Source of the DNA: Maricaulis sp036231565
GTDB lineage: Bacteria; Pseudomonadota; Alphaproteobacteria; Caulobacterales; Maricaulaceae
DNA length: 34,864 nucleotides
Direction of reading: 5' to 3'
Assembly: GCA_036231565.1 (NCBI GenBank)
Contig: JAZAHA010000028.1
Location: 1 to 34,864, forward strand
The position numbers and the translations under genes are program-made. A model generated the notes under the pieces. That model had not been told where the DNA came from. It was given only the letters and a program-made list of their open reading frames with translations, and made no database searches. Below, piece after piece: positions 1 to 7,478 of this stretch; position 1 is the stretch's first letter, and every line of letters begins with the position of its first letter.

Positions 1-51
1 TTCGATGATCCACCACTCGAAATCGGTCAACTCGTAGCGGCGACGGCCCAT
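1..51 (-). CDS. IS5-family transposase, N-terminal fragment
   Basis: The first 17 codons are visible and read MGRRRYELTDFEWWIIE. This is the characteristic start of IS5-family DDE transposases, whose N-terminus has the pattern R-x-E-L-T-D-x-E-W-x-I-I-E. A strong ribosome binding site (GAGGAGG) sits at about 61-67, upstream of ATG 51. The rest of the gene, including the DDE triad, runs off the left edge. The assignment rests on this short motif only. Confidence 0.65.
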   Translation of the reverse strand, partial: MGRRRYELTDFEWWIIE

Positions 52-124
52 GATCCATATCCTCCTCGCGAAGGTTGAATCAGGCTTCGGCCAAAAACGG
101 AATCCCGTTTATGAGTTTATGACC
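1..124 (-). mobile_element. Left end of an IS5-family insertion sequence (partial)
   Basis: The minus strand begins a transposase at 51, and the upstream sequence to about 124 is the non-coding end of the element. The terminal sequence read on the minus strand from 124 (GGTCATAAACTCATAAACGG) is a plausible terminal inverted repeat. A TA at 125-126 would fit the 2-bp target duplication of IS5-group elements. The end was placed at 124 because a coding frame with no IS character (the GHKL ATPase) is open from there. The other end lies outside the window, so the inverted repeat and target duplication cannot be matched. Confidence 0.6.
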
Positions 125-183
125 TAGTAAAGCGTATTGAGCGCCTGCCAAAGCCCACCAATGTCGCGGGCGCAGTTCAGCCC

Positions 184-2121
184 TTGTTTGAAGCCATCAG
201 CAATTCGATTCACGCGACTCAGGAACGCTTCGGAGGCGAAGTAGCCAAGAAGGGCCGCGTGATTGTCACGGTTCATACGAACCGCAAAAAAGACGATGTT
301 TGGGCAACCGTCGAAGACAACGGATCGGGTTTGAACGACAAGAATTGGGACGCCTTCACCACCACTGATACGGCCAACAAAATTAGCATCGGTGGTAAAG
401 GCGTTGGTCGTCTAATGTGGCTGGATTGTTTCGAAGGCATTGCAGTCCGCTCTGTATACGCGGAGGAGGGCGGGGGATTCGCTGAGCGGAGTTTTCGTTT
501 TAAACTTGCGCTACAGGATCAAATCGAGTCGCTAGAAGAAAACGACGCGCCGGATGCGGAAGGCAGCTCTTTTTGGGTAAAGTTCGAAGGCCTTCGCGAT
601 AACGGGTACCTCGCCAAGTTTCCAGGTCGTGACAGCTTAATCTTCCAGCACATTACCTCGCACTTCCTGCCTACGTTTATAGGCGGGCGCAGTCCGCAGA
701 TCAGTGTTCGAGTTGGTGATGATACGCGGGAATATCCAAGCGCAATCTCGGAAATTGTTCATGAACGAACCGCACCCAAAGAAATCGAAACCGAAGACTA
801 TGGGGCTCTGAAGCTCACCTTGATGGAGTGCGACAAGGTGGCAAGTGTTGACCTTAAAGGAAAACACTTCGTCCACTTTATTGCCCATGACCGAACGGTC
901 CAGTCGCAGTGTATTGATGGCAAGCTCGGGCTCGGTTTTTTTGGAGACGAAAATGATCGTGTATTCCACGCCATCGTGACCGGCGCGTTTTTAAGCGAGA
1001 ATGTTAATCAGGAGCGGACTGCCTTCAATTTCGAAGATGTAGTGCTGGACCGGATAATCAACGAAGTTTGCATCGACCAGGTCGAGGAGTTCTTGGCCGA
1101 ACCACTAGCTGAGCTAAAGGGAGAGCAGCTAGGCACCATTGAGGCGATCACCGCAACTTATCCATCTGTCGCGTTTGGCGACGCCAAAGAATTACAGAAT
1201 CGCGTACCATCAGGCGAGCTCAAAGCCGATGCGATCTACGGGCATCTCGCGCGCGAGCGATTCCGTAGAGATCAACGCCAGGCCGAGAAAATTCGAGGAG
1301 TCTTGGGACGCTTGAAGGATGGCACGGCAAATATCACGTCATTTAGCGAGGCAATTCGAGAGGCGGGCGTAGCTCTGGAGGACGCTGAGCAGCGCAGTTT
1401 GGCTGAGTACATCGTTCGGCGTAAAGTGGTTCTGGATTTTATTGAAATTCTTCTGGAAAAAGTGCGAGATGATACGCGTGACAGCGCATACCAACGCGAA
1501 GATATACTACACTCTTTCATCTGCCCCCTTCGCGTAAACACCGCGGGGGACGGCAGCTCTAAGATCGAACCTGCCACATCGCACGATCTTTGGATTGTTG
1601 ATGAGCGCCTCACGTTTGCACAGTATTTCAGCTCTGACACAGAGTTCAGCAAGCTCAGCGAAGCGGCGGAAAGCGATGAGCGTCCTGATGTATTGATCTT
1701 TGATCACGTACATGGACTTCGTCAAACCGAAGAGCCCTCCAAAGTGCTTCTGGTCGAATTCAAACGCCCCGGACGCACCGCATATGGCGATGACGAGAAT
1801 CCTCAGTATCAAGTTGAGCGGTATGTTCAGCGTCTGCTGGCCGGGAACCTAAGAGATGTTCGGGGGCGTCCAATCAAATTGGATCAGAACACAATATTCT
1901 ATTGCTATATCGTCGCCGACATTGTTGGCAAAATGGATCAATGGACCTTCTCTTGGCAACGCACAGCCGACGGTCGGGGTAGAATCTACCGGCCGAATAG
2001 TGGTTTCAACGGATCTATCGAGCTCTTGGGCTGGGATCAGCTGATAGGTGATGCTCGCGCCAGGAACCAAGCCTTCTTCGATAAGGCAGGTATCTCGGGC
2101 GAGAGCTATTTTTCGAACTAA
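184..2121 (+). CDS. GHKL ATPase fused to a PD-(D/E)XK nuclease, 5' end disrupted by an IS
   Basis: The N-terminal part is a GHKL (HSP90/MutL/gyrase-like) ATPase. Counting from TTG 184, the N box is E3-A-I-S-N7-S, the G1 box is D45-N-G-S-G49 and the G2 box is G70-G-K-G-V-G75. A helical middle region follows. The C-terminus has a PD-(D/E)XK nuclease pattern: P501-D502, then E525-F-K527, then a helix with Q and Y. The frame is open back to a TGA at 112-114 and encodes a plausible family N-terminus (VKRIERLPKPTNVAGAVQPL) directly next to the IS end. The native start therefore lay upstream and has been lost. TTG 184 is the first conventional start codon left, and it leaves only two residues before the N-box glutamate. 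Known GHKL-nuclease fusions include candidate anti-phage proteins, but the biological role here is inferred. The gene may be inactive or expressed as a truncated product. Confidence 0.7.
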   Translation: MFEAISNSIHATQERFGGEVAKKGRVIVTVHTNRKKDDVWATVEDNGSGLNDKNWDAFTTTDTANKISIGGKGVGRLMWLDCFEGIAVRSVYAEEGGGFAERSFRFKLALQDQIESLEENDAPDAEGSSFWVKFEGLRDNGYLAKFPGRDSLIFQHITSHFLPTFIGGRSPQISVRVGDDTREYPSAISEIVHERTAPKEIETEDYGALKLTLMECDKVASVDLKGKHFVHFIAHDRTVQSQCIDGKLGLGFFGDENDRVFHAIVTGAFLSENVNQERTAFNFEDVVLDRIINEVCIDQVEEFLAEPLAELKGEQLGTIEAITATYPSVAFGDAKELQNRVPSGELKADAIYGHLARERFRRDQRQAEKIRGVLGRLKDGTANITSFSEAIREAGVALEDAEQRSLAEYIVRRKVVLDFIEILLEKVRDDTRDSAYQREDILHSFICPLRVNTAGDGSSKIEPATSHDLWIVDERLTFAQYFSSDTEFSKLSEAAESDERPDVLIFDHVHGLRQTEEPSKVLLVEFKRPGRTAYGDDENPQYQVERYVQRLLAGNLRDVRGRPIKLDQNTIFYCYIVADIVGKMDQWTFSWQRTADGRGRIYRPNSGFNGSIELLGWDQLIGDARARNQAFFDKAGISGESYFSN

Positions 2122-2694
2122 GAGCCAATGCTCTACTTTCAGTCCTGTCAGGTAGTAGTGCACCACATTGGGCAAGGCGGTGGGCAGACACATTTGGTTT
2201 AGACGCGATGCGCAAGCTGTGCGTTGTAGTACAACGCGCTTGGCAAGGGAGACGCTGGCGCTCTCCCGTTGCATCCCTCTCGCCCATGACATGCCCTGAC
2301 ATTGAGCCAGACATGTCATCCAATCGTATCGCCGATTGACCACTCGTCAGAGGTGGAGATTTCCTTCTCCCCTCCAACACCTCCCCATGTCCGAACGTGC
2401 AGCCGTCCGATCACAGATCGGGGTAGCTGCCACGCTCCCCCGATACCCCCATGGCGATTTCATCGAGACGCTTTCAGCGCGACCAGGAAGGGAGCTTTCG
2501 CGCTACCCTTCCATGGACCATCCCATCGACCAAAGAGCTGTCGTGCCCTTTGGAAACCCCGACCAAGCGTCCACCAGTTGGATGCCGCCAGCGAGCACCC
2601 AGCTTCAAAACAAAAAAGTTGTGGGTCGCTTTGGCAATGCACTTTGCGGGTGCGCCGACAATGGTTAATATTTTGACGTGATAGGAGGAAGTCT
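2122..2694. other. 573-bp non-coding region rich in strong inverted repeats
   Basis: No convincing gene is present; the short ORFs here show no family resemblance. Clear inverted repeats occur at 2213-2242 (CAAGC/GCTTG enclosing GCGTTGT/ACAACGC), 2247-2267 (GGGAGA/TCTCCC), 2286-2319 (ATGACATG/CATGTCAT), 2407-2421 (CCGATC/GATCGG), 2420-2449 (GGGGTA/TACCCC) and 2486-2512 (GGAAGGG/CCCTTCC). GATGC 2207 and GCATC 2271 can close a three-way junction around the first two. Read on the minus strand, the 2486-2512 hairpin is capped by a GAAA (GNRA) tetraloop. The density suggests a structured RNA, possibly the 5' domain of a degenerate group II intron on the minus strand. This is unproven. The right end carries the ribosome binding site of the next gene. 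Confidence 0.35.
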
Positions 2695-4287
2695 ATGGCC
2701 ATTGAGCGCGTAGTCATTAGAAACTACCGGACGCTCCGCTCCGCAGACGTTAAGTTCTCGGACACGCTTAATATAGTTGTGGGGGACAATGAATCCGGCA
2801 AATCAACGTTACTGGAGGCCATCAATCTCGCACTGCGATGCCAATTGAACCGCCGTCCCGCCGCATATGAACTTCACCCGTATCTGTTCAACGAGGCGGT
2901 CGTGGCTGAGTACGTTAAGAGTCACAATAATGGTACCCCTCAACCGCCCCCCGAAATCCGTATCGAAGTTTTTCTCGCCGATACGCCGGAGGTTGCAGAA
3001 CTCAAAGGCTCGATCAACAGCGAAATGGTCGATACACCGGGCATCAGCCTGTCTGTCGAGTTGGATGAAGAGCACTGCGCCGAACAGTACGCCGCCTATA
3101 TTGCTAATGGAAAATCCGTCAACAGCGTGCCGATTGAATACTACCAAGTCGTCTGGCGCGGCTTCAATGGCGATACGCTCACAAGCCGATCCATCCCGCT
3201 TAAATCCGCGCTGATCGACCCCAGCGCCATTTCTAACACCTATGCCGCCAATAAATACGTGTTGGAGATCGTCCGGGACTATCTCACGAAAACCCAGGCT
3301 GTCGACTTGGCCCTCTCATACCGCCATATGCGCGACAAGTTCCTGAACGACGAGCGCATCAAGGCCATTAACGAGGACCTTGCGGGCAAGAAGGGCGAAG
3401 TGTCGGACAAGATTTTGTCCATGGCGATGGACACCACCACGCGGGCAAGCTGGGAAACAGGCGTTCTTCCCCATCTAGACGATATTCCGCTCACATTGGT
3501 GGGCAAAGGCGAGCAAAACGCCATAAAGATCAAACTCGCTGTTGCATCCGAGGATGAATGTAGCCTTTTCCTCATGGAAGAACCGGAAAACCATCTTTCA
3601 CATGCGAATCTCAACAAGTTGATTTCTCACCTCGCTTCGAAGTGCAAAGGGAAACAGTTGATCATCACAACGCACAGCAGCTTTGTTCTCAACAAGCTAG
3701 GCGTTGACAGTGTGCTGATGTTCAACGGTGATACCGGCATCACACTTGACGATTTGCCGCCAACCACCAAGACCTATTTCAAGCGTCTTCCCGGCCACGA
3801 TACGTTGCGCATGATCCTTGCCGGACGCTCGATCCTAGTTGAAGGCCCGTCCGACGAGCTGATCGTCCAAAAAGCGTTCCGGCAGACCCACGGCTGCATG
3901 CCGCTGGGAGCAGGCGTAGAGGTGATTTCCGTCTCGTTGGCGTTCAAGCGCTTTCTCGATGTCGCCCAGAAGCTGAATCTGGCCGTGACGGTAGTTCGCG
4001 ACAATGACGGAGATGCGGCTGCGAAGAAGGCGCTTTTTGCGGATTATGAAAGCGCCGCGGGAATTAAGATTTGCATCGACGGCGACAACACCCTTCGCAG
4101 CCTCGAACCCCAGCTTTTAGCCGCCAATGGACGCGACAAGCTCAACAGGATGTTGGGAACGGCCTGCGCTACCGATGATGAGTTGCTTTCCTATATGACG
4201 GGCAACAAAGCCGATTCCGCCCTCGCGCTCTTCGAAAGCAAAGAAAAACTGACGATCCCCGGCTATATTCAAGATGCGGTCGCCTGA
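2695..4287 (+). CDS. OLD-family ATPase/TOPRIM endonuclease (GajA-like, class 2)
   Basis: This 530-residue protein has the full OLD architecture. An ABC-type ATPase domain carries Walker A G30-DNESGK36-S, the signature VGKGEQN at 269-275, Walker B LFLMEEPEN at 291-299 and the switch histidine in TTHSS near 327. A C-terminal TOPRIM domain carries E383 and D387 in VEGPSDE, the D436-N-D438 motif in VRDNDGD, and a late lysine near 505. Class 2 OLD proteins are encoded beside UvrD-like helicases, and Gabija GajA is the known example: an ATP-regulated nuclease that cuts phage DNA. The adjacent helicase gene fits this. The start is ATG 2695 with AGGAGG seven bases upstream. Its 3' end overlaps the helicase gene by 14 bp. 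Base composition is lower in GC than the chromosome to the right, consistent with transfer. Confidence 0.85.
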   Translation: MAIERVVIRNYRTLRSADVKFSDTLNIVVGDNESGKSTLLEAINLALRCQLNRRPAAYELHPYLFNEAVVAEYVKSHNNGTPQPPPEIRIEVFLADTPEVAELKGSINSEMVDTPGISLSVELDEEHCAEQYAAYIANGKSVNSVPIEYYQVVWRGFNGDTLTSRSIPLKSALIDPSAISNTYAANKYVLEIVRDYLTKTQAVDLALSYRHMRDKFLNDERIKAINEDLAGKKGEVSDKILSMAMDTTTRASWETGVLPHLDDIPLTLVGKGEQNAIKIKLAVASEDECSLFLMEEPENHLSHANLNKLISHLASKCKGKQLIITTHSSFVLNKLGVDSVLMFNGDTGITLDDLPPTTKTYFKRLPGHDTLRMILAGRSILVEGPSDELIVQKAFRQTHGCMPLGAGVEVISVSLAFKRFLDVAQKLNLAVTVVRDNDGDAAAKKALFADYESAAGIKICIDGDNTLRSLEPQLLAANGRDKLNRMLGTACATDDELLSYMTGNKADSALALFESKEKLTIPGYIQDAVA

Positions 4288-5350
4288 TACCATAATCCTA
4301 GCGTCTGCCGGGTCGGGCAAGACAACCCATATTGTCGATACGGCCTGCGCTGACAACTCGGGATGCGCCGCGCTGGTGACATATACAATCAACGGAAAGG
4401 GCGAGTTCTCAAAGAAGGCTTATGAGCAATTCGGGGCAATCCCGAAGCATGTAATCTTGAACACCTGGTACACGTTTCTGCTCCGAAATTTTGTCCGTCC
4501 TTATCAGAACCATCTTTACGCGCCTCGCGTGGCCGGGATCAATTTCAAGCGCGGCCAGTCCGCCCGCTATGTCAAAGCCACCGACGTAGAAAGATTCTAT
4601 TTTTCCAGCCCCGGCCGCGTCTATCTCGACAAGGTGTCTCAGTTTGCGTGCGCCGTGATCGAAAAGACGAACGGCTTGCCGATCAAGCGCTTCGAAGCGA
4701 TCTACGACAGGTTGTTCATTGATGAAGCCCAGGACCTTTCCGGCTATGATCTGAATCTTCTGGAGCACTTATTGCGCTCGAACGTAAAAATCACCCTGGT
4801 CGGCGATCACCGGCAGGCTACCTACACGACCAACGACAATTCCAAGAACAAAAGATACGCCCGTGCCGGGATTGTTGAGAAATTTAAAGAGTGGGAAAAG
4901 GACAATCTCTGCACGATCACCTATCAAACTCATTCTCATCGTTGCATACAAGCAATTTGCGATTTTGCAGACCAATTCCATCCAGAATTCCCAAAAACAG
5001 AGTCCCGCAATAGGACCACCACGGAACACGATGGAGTATTTCTGGTCGAAGAAAGCCGTGTCCCAGCTTATATGGCTACATTCAACCCCCAGACACTTCG
5101 TTATAACCGCGCTCAAACCGGAATTCTTGGCAATCCGTTAAACTTCGGTGCGTCCAAGGGGATGACCTTCGACCGCACGTTGATCTACCCACACGGGCCA
5201 CTAAAGAAGTTCTTAAAAACCGGCAAGCTGCACGATGCCGGCAAGGAAATCCCGAAAATCTACATCGCAGTTACGCGTGCCAAACAGAGCGTCGCATTCG
5301 TTGTTCCTGACCGTTTCGAATCCGCGATTTTCACCACATTTCAAATATAA
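4274..5350 (+). CDS. Short UvrD-like superfamily 1 helicase (GajB-like)
   Basis: This 358-residue protein shows the SF1 helicase motifs in order: Walker A ASAGSGKTT (10-18), Walker B FIDEAQD (148-154), motif III LVGDHRQ (175-181), a motif IV-like stretch near 217-232, motif V GASKGMTFD (292-300) and motif VI YIAVTRAKQ (330-338) with the arginine finger at 335. It is much shorter than UvrD (about 720 residues) and shorter than the described GajB (about 490), so accessory subdomains are reduced or missing. ATG 4274 lies inside the end of the OLD gene with no good ribosome binding site, which implies translational coupling and joint function. In Gabija the helicase partners the OLD nuclease. The assignment as Gabija-like is inferred from architecture and gene order. 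Confidence 0.8.
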   Translation: MRSPDTIILASAGSGKTTHIVDTACADNSGCAALVTYTINGKGEFSKKAYEQFGAIPKHVILNTWYTFLLRNFVRPYQNHLYAPRVAGINFKRGQSARYVKATDVERFYFSSPGRVYLDKVSQFACAVIEKTNGLPIKRFEAIYDRLFIDEAQDLSGYDLNLLEHLLRSNVKITLVGDHRQATYTTNDNSKNKRYARAGIVEKFKEWEKDNLCTITYQTHSHRCIQAICDFADQFHPEFPKTESRNRTTTEHDGVFLVEESRVPAYMATFNPQTLRYNRAQTGILGNPLNFGASKGMTFDRTLIYPHGPLKKFLKTGKLHDAGKEIPKIYIAVTRAKQSVAFVVPDRFESAIFTTFQI

Positions 5351-5433
5351 CTCCAGAGCCGCGGCTCACGTCGTCTAATCTTTTCTCCACTAGCTGCCCC
5401 AATACAGACTTCACCTTTTGATTACTTGGTGTG

Positions 5434-5459
5434 GGCTGCAAGGGGGCTTGCAGCCGTTT
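5434..5459 (+). terminator. Hairpin terminator between the convergent helicase and relaxase genes
   Basis: A perfect 9-bp stem (GGCTGCAAG 5434-5442, CTTGCAGCC 5447-5455) with a GGGG loop is followed by GTTTC. It lies between a plus-strand gene ending at 5350 and a minus-strand gene ending at 5462. The T-run is short, so termination strength is uncertain. Confidence 0.55.
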
Positions 5460-5461
5460 CT

Positions 5462-6769
5462 CTAACGACTGAACTCCGGCCCATCCCGCGTTCGCGGTCT
5501 GCCCTGCGCCTGCTGTTGCCGCCGCTCCTTGAACGCCGCCAGTCGCTCGGCGCGGGCCTGTTCTTCCCGCTGGGCGAAGGTGCGGGCATCTGACCGCGCC
5601 TCCTGCCGCTGACGCAGCTGGTCGAGCCGTTCGCGCTGGCGGTCCTGATCAATGCGGCGGCGCTCTTCGATCTGCCGGAAGATCATCTCGTCACGCTTTT
5701 TGCGGTCGCGCACGAAGGCGGTATAGGCCTCGGTCTCGTTCTGGCGCTGGATGCGAGCGTGTTCGCCGCGCAGATGATCCCAGACCCCGCCCAGACCTTT
5801 GCGGAAGCGGGCCTGCCGCTGGATGGCTTCTTGCTGCTGTCGCTGTTCCTGCGCCGCGATAGCCCGCTGACGCTGTTCCTGCTGTCTGGTAACCAGAGCT
5901 GCCCGCGCACGCGCATGCTCTTCCTTGCGCCATCTGGCCGCGTCCAACATCTCCCTGCGGTGGGTGTCCATGGTCGTGCGCATTTCACGGGCGTAGCGCT
6001 CCTGCGCTTCGGCAAGGCTCGGTAGGGTGGCGGCATCGCCCAGCCTTTCCCGCACGACCTTGGTCTTCACGCCGGACCACCTTGCGACGGCATAGGGTTC
6101 GCCGGTCTCGTCAATGGCGACATAGCCGCGCCGGTCGCCCCGCGCGAGCTTGAAGCCGCGCTCTTCGAGCGCATGGGCGAAGGTGGCGGCATTGTCCGAG
6201 ATCGCCCAAGCGTCCTGTATGGCGCGTTTGATGGCGCGAGGGTCCTTGTCCTGCCGTTTGGCCTGTTGCCATTCCTCGTGCGACAGGCGGCGCGGATCGC
6301 GCTTCGAGCGGTCCGTCATGCCCTCGGGCATACGCCAGCCATGTTCCAGATAGAGATCGCGGCTGACCTCCATCAGCTTGTTGCGGGTGTGGGAGAGCTG
6401 AATAGCCTTCATCTCTTCGGCCTTGATCCGGCTCCACACCGCATGCGCATGCCGCCTCCCTTCCTTCTCATGGAAGACAACGGCGCGGGGCTGACCCGTC
6501 AGGCCGAGACGGGTTTCTGCCTGTTCGATGGCCCGCTCGAAAGCCTCGGTGCTGACGCGTTCCGTCTCGGGTGGGTTCAGGCTTAGCGAGAACAGGAACT
6601 GCTTGCACCGCGTTCCCTGACTGATCGCATAGGCCTCGTTGAAGGCCCCGTCCAAGGTCTCCGAAGCGAAGCCGCGGATTTCATGGACGTGGACATGATC
6701 GTTCTCGTCCTTGAGCAGATGGCGTGCGAGGTCCCGCGCTCCGCCGCGCTGGTTTCCGACCAGGATCAT
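5462..6769 (-). CDS. Relaxase / mobilization nuclease
   Basis: This is a 435-residue relaxase of the VirD2-like relaxase/mobilization nuclease family (MOB_P-like), which nicks the transfer origin to start conjugative mobilization. The N-terminus (MILVGNQRGGARDLARHLL) matches a recognisable alphaproteobacterial relaxase type. The metal-binding motif III is H100-EKEGRR-H107-A-H109 in VFHEKEGRRHAHAVW. Residues from about 270 to the end are a long helical tail rich in Q, R and E. ATG 6769 has AGGAG eight bases upstream. It lies 5 bp downstream of the MobC-like gene, so the two form a mobilization operon. No type IV secretion genes are in the window, which suggests transfer in trans by a helper element. 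Confidence 0.85.
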   Translation of the reverse strand: MILVGNQRGGARDLARHLLKDENDHVHVHEIRGFASETLDGAFNEAYAISQGTRCKQFLFSLSLNPPETERVSTEAFERAIEQAETRLGLTGQPRAVVFHEKEGRRHAHAVWSRIKAEEMKAIQLSHTRNKLMEVSRDLYLEHGWRMPEGMTDRSKRDPRRLSHEEWQQAKRQDKDPRAIKRAIQDAWAISDNAATFAHALEERGFKLARGDRRGYVAIDETGEPYAVARWSGVKTKVVRERLGDAATLPSLAEAQERYAREMRTTMDTHRREMLDAARWRKEEHARARAALVTRQQEQRQRAIAAQEQRQQQEAIQRQARFRKGLGGVWDHLRGEHARIQRQNETEAYTAFVRDRKKRDEMIFRQIEERRRIDQDRQRERLDQLRQRQEARSDARTFAQREEQARAERLAAFKERRQQQAQGRPRTRDGPEFSR

Positions 6770-6774
6770 GACGG

Positions 6775-7200
6775 CTACTCCTGCGGCTTGAGGCCGAGGG
6801 CAGCGATCAGGGCGCGGCGCATGGCGGCAATATCGGCGCAGGCCTGATACAGCTCGTCGACGAGATCGGGCGTCACCGGCAGAGCGCCCATATTCGCGGC
6901 CTTGGCGATCTGGTTCATGTTCGAGGCCAGCCGCGACTGTCCCAGTCCGGCGAGCTGGGCCGCGTGTTCCTGATCGGCCTCGGTGGGATTACGCCGCTTC
7001 ACCTTGCGGGGTGTGGCGGCATCGCCGAAGAGCTTGCTGCGGATATACTCACCCATTGACCGCTTTCCCGCGCGGCGGCGCAGAATGGCCCGTTCGCCCT
7101 CGCTCAAGCGCAAGGAGAAGGGGCGTGGGTAGGGTGCCGCAGATTGGGCCGGTTGGCAGGTTCCGTTGAAGGTTCCGGCGAGGTTCGCAGCACCACTCAT
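6775..7200 (-). CDS. mobC: MobC-like relaxosome accessory protein
   Basis: This 141-residue basic protein resembles plasmid mobilization MobC proteins, which bind near oriT and help the relaxase open the DNA. Residues 30-60 (FSLRLSEGERAILRRRAG and following) look like a ribbon-helix-helix-type DNA-binding region. The stretch GLGQSRLASNMNQIAKAAN is the family's conserved motif (usual form LxRxxxNLNQIAR). GGAGG lies about eight bases before ATG 7200. The start codon overlaps the stop of an upstream ORF fragment (ATGA). oriT normally lies near such genes but was not identified. Confidence 0.75.
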   Translation of the reverse strand: MSGAANLAGTFNGTCQPAQSAAPYPRPFSLRLSEGERAILRRRAGKRSMGEYIRSKLFGDAATPRKVKRRNPTEADQEHAAQLAGLGQSRLASNMNQIAKAANMGALPVTPDLVDELYQACADIAAMRRALIAALGLKPQE

Positions 7201-7316
7201 AGCCCGACCTCCGGACCTTTGAGTTCAGGTGCATCTAGCGCTTCAAGATCGCGATTCCATTCGTCCAGAAGTTCGAAAAATTGGTTCCAATCAAGTCCCT
7301 CGACTGGCACCACCCT
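7197..7316 (-). pseudogene. Truncated small ORF upstream of mobC at the island edge
   Basis: The frame encodes about 35 residues (EGLDWNQFFELLDEW in the middle) with accessory-type codon use. It ends in a 4-bp ATGA overlap with mobC, the usual spacing of genes in one operon. Upstream (above about 7310) the same frame continues only into the dispersed repeat, whose translation is not protein-like. It is most likely the 3' end of a former operon gene cut off at the island boundary. GTG codons at about 7311-7316 could act as a start, so a very small real protein is possible. Confidence 0.35.
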
Positions 7317-7405
7317 TCGCCCTGCGGGCTTCGGGTGGCAAGCCACCCGCAGCGCGCACCCCAGGCGAAGCGGTGCCCTCCGAAGCCTTGGCGAAGGAGG
7401 GCGGC
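7309..7405. repeat. Dispersed two-hairpin (REP/BIME-like) repeat, copy 1
   Basis: About 95 bp are shared with 11605-11700. The first hairpin is CGGGTGG/CCACCCG with a CAAG loop (7332-7349). The second is GCCCTCC/GGAGGGC (7375-7402) around GAAGCC..GGCGAA. It lies between the mobilization genes and bfr and gives rise to spurious ORFs on both strands. Confidence 0.75.
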
Positions 7406-7478
7406 TGGCGACAGACACCAACCGCTTCATTCCTCCGCTTGAAGAATCTTCTTTGCTGGCACCCGCCCCGCCGCCGTC

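Noticed and set aside
2015..2717. Overlapping ORFs in the 573-bp spacer, both strands
   Set aside because: No ribosome binding sites or recognisable family were found, and the region is dominated by inverted repeats that better fit structured RNA.
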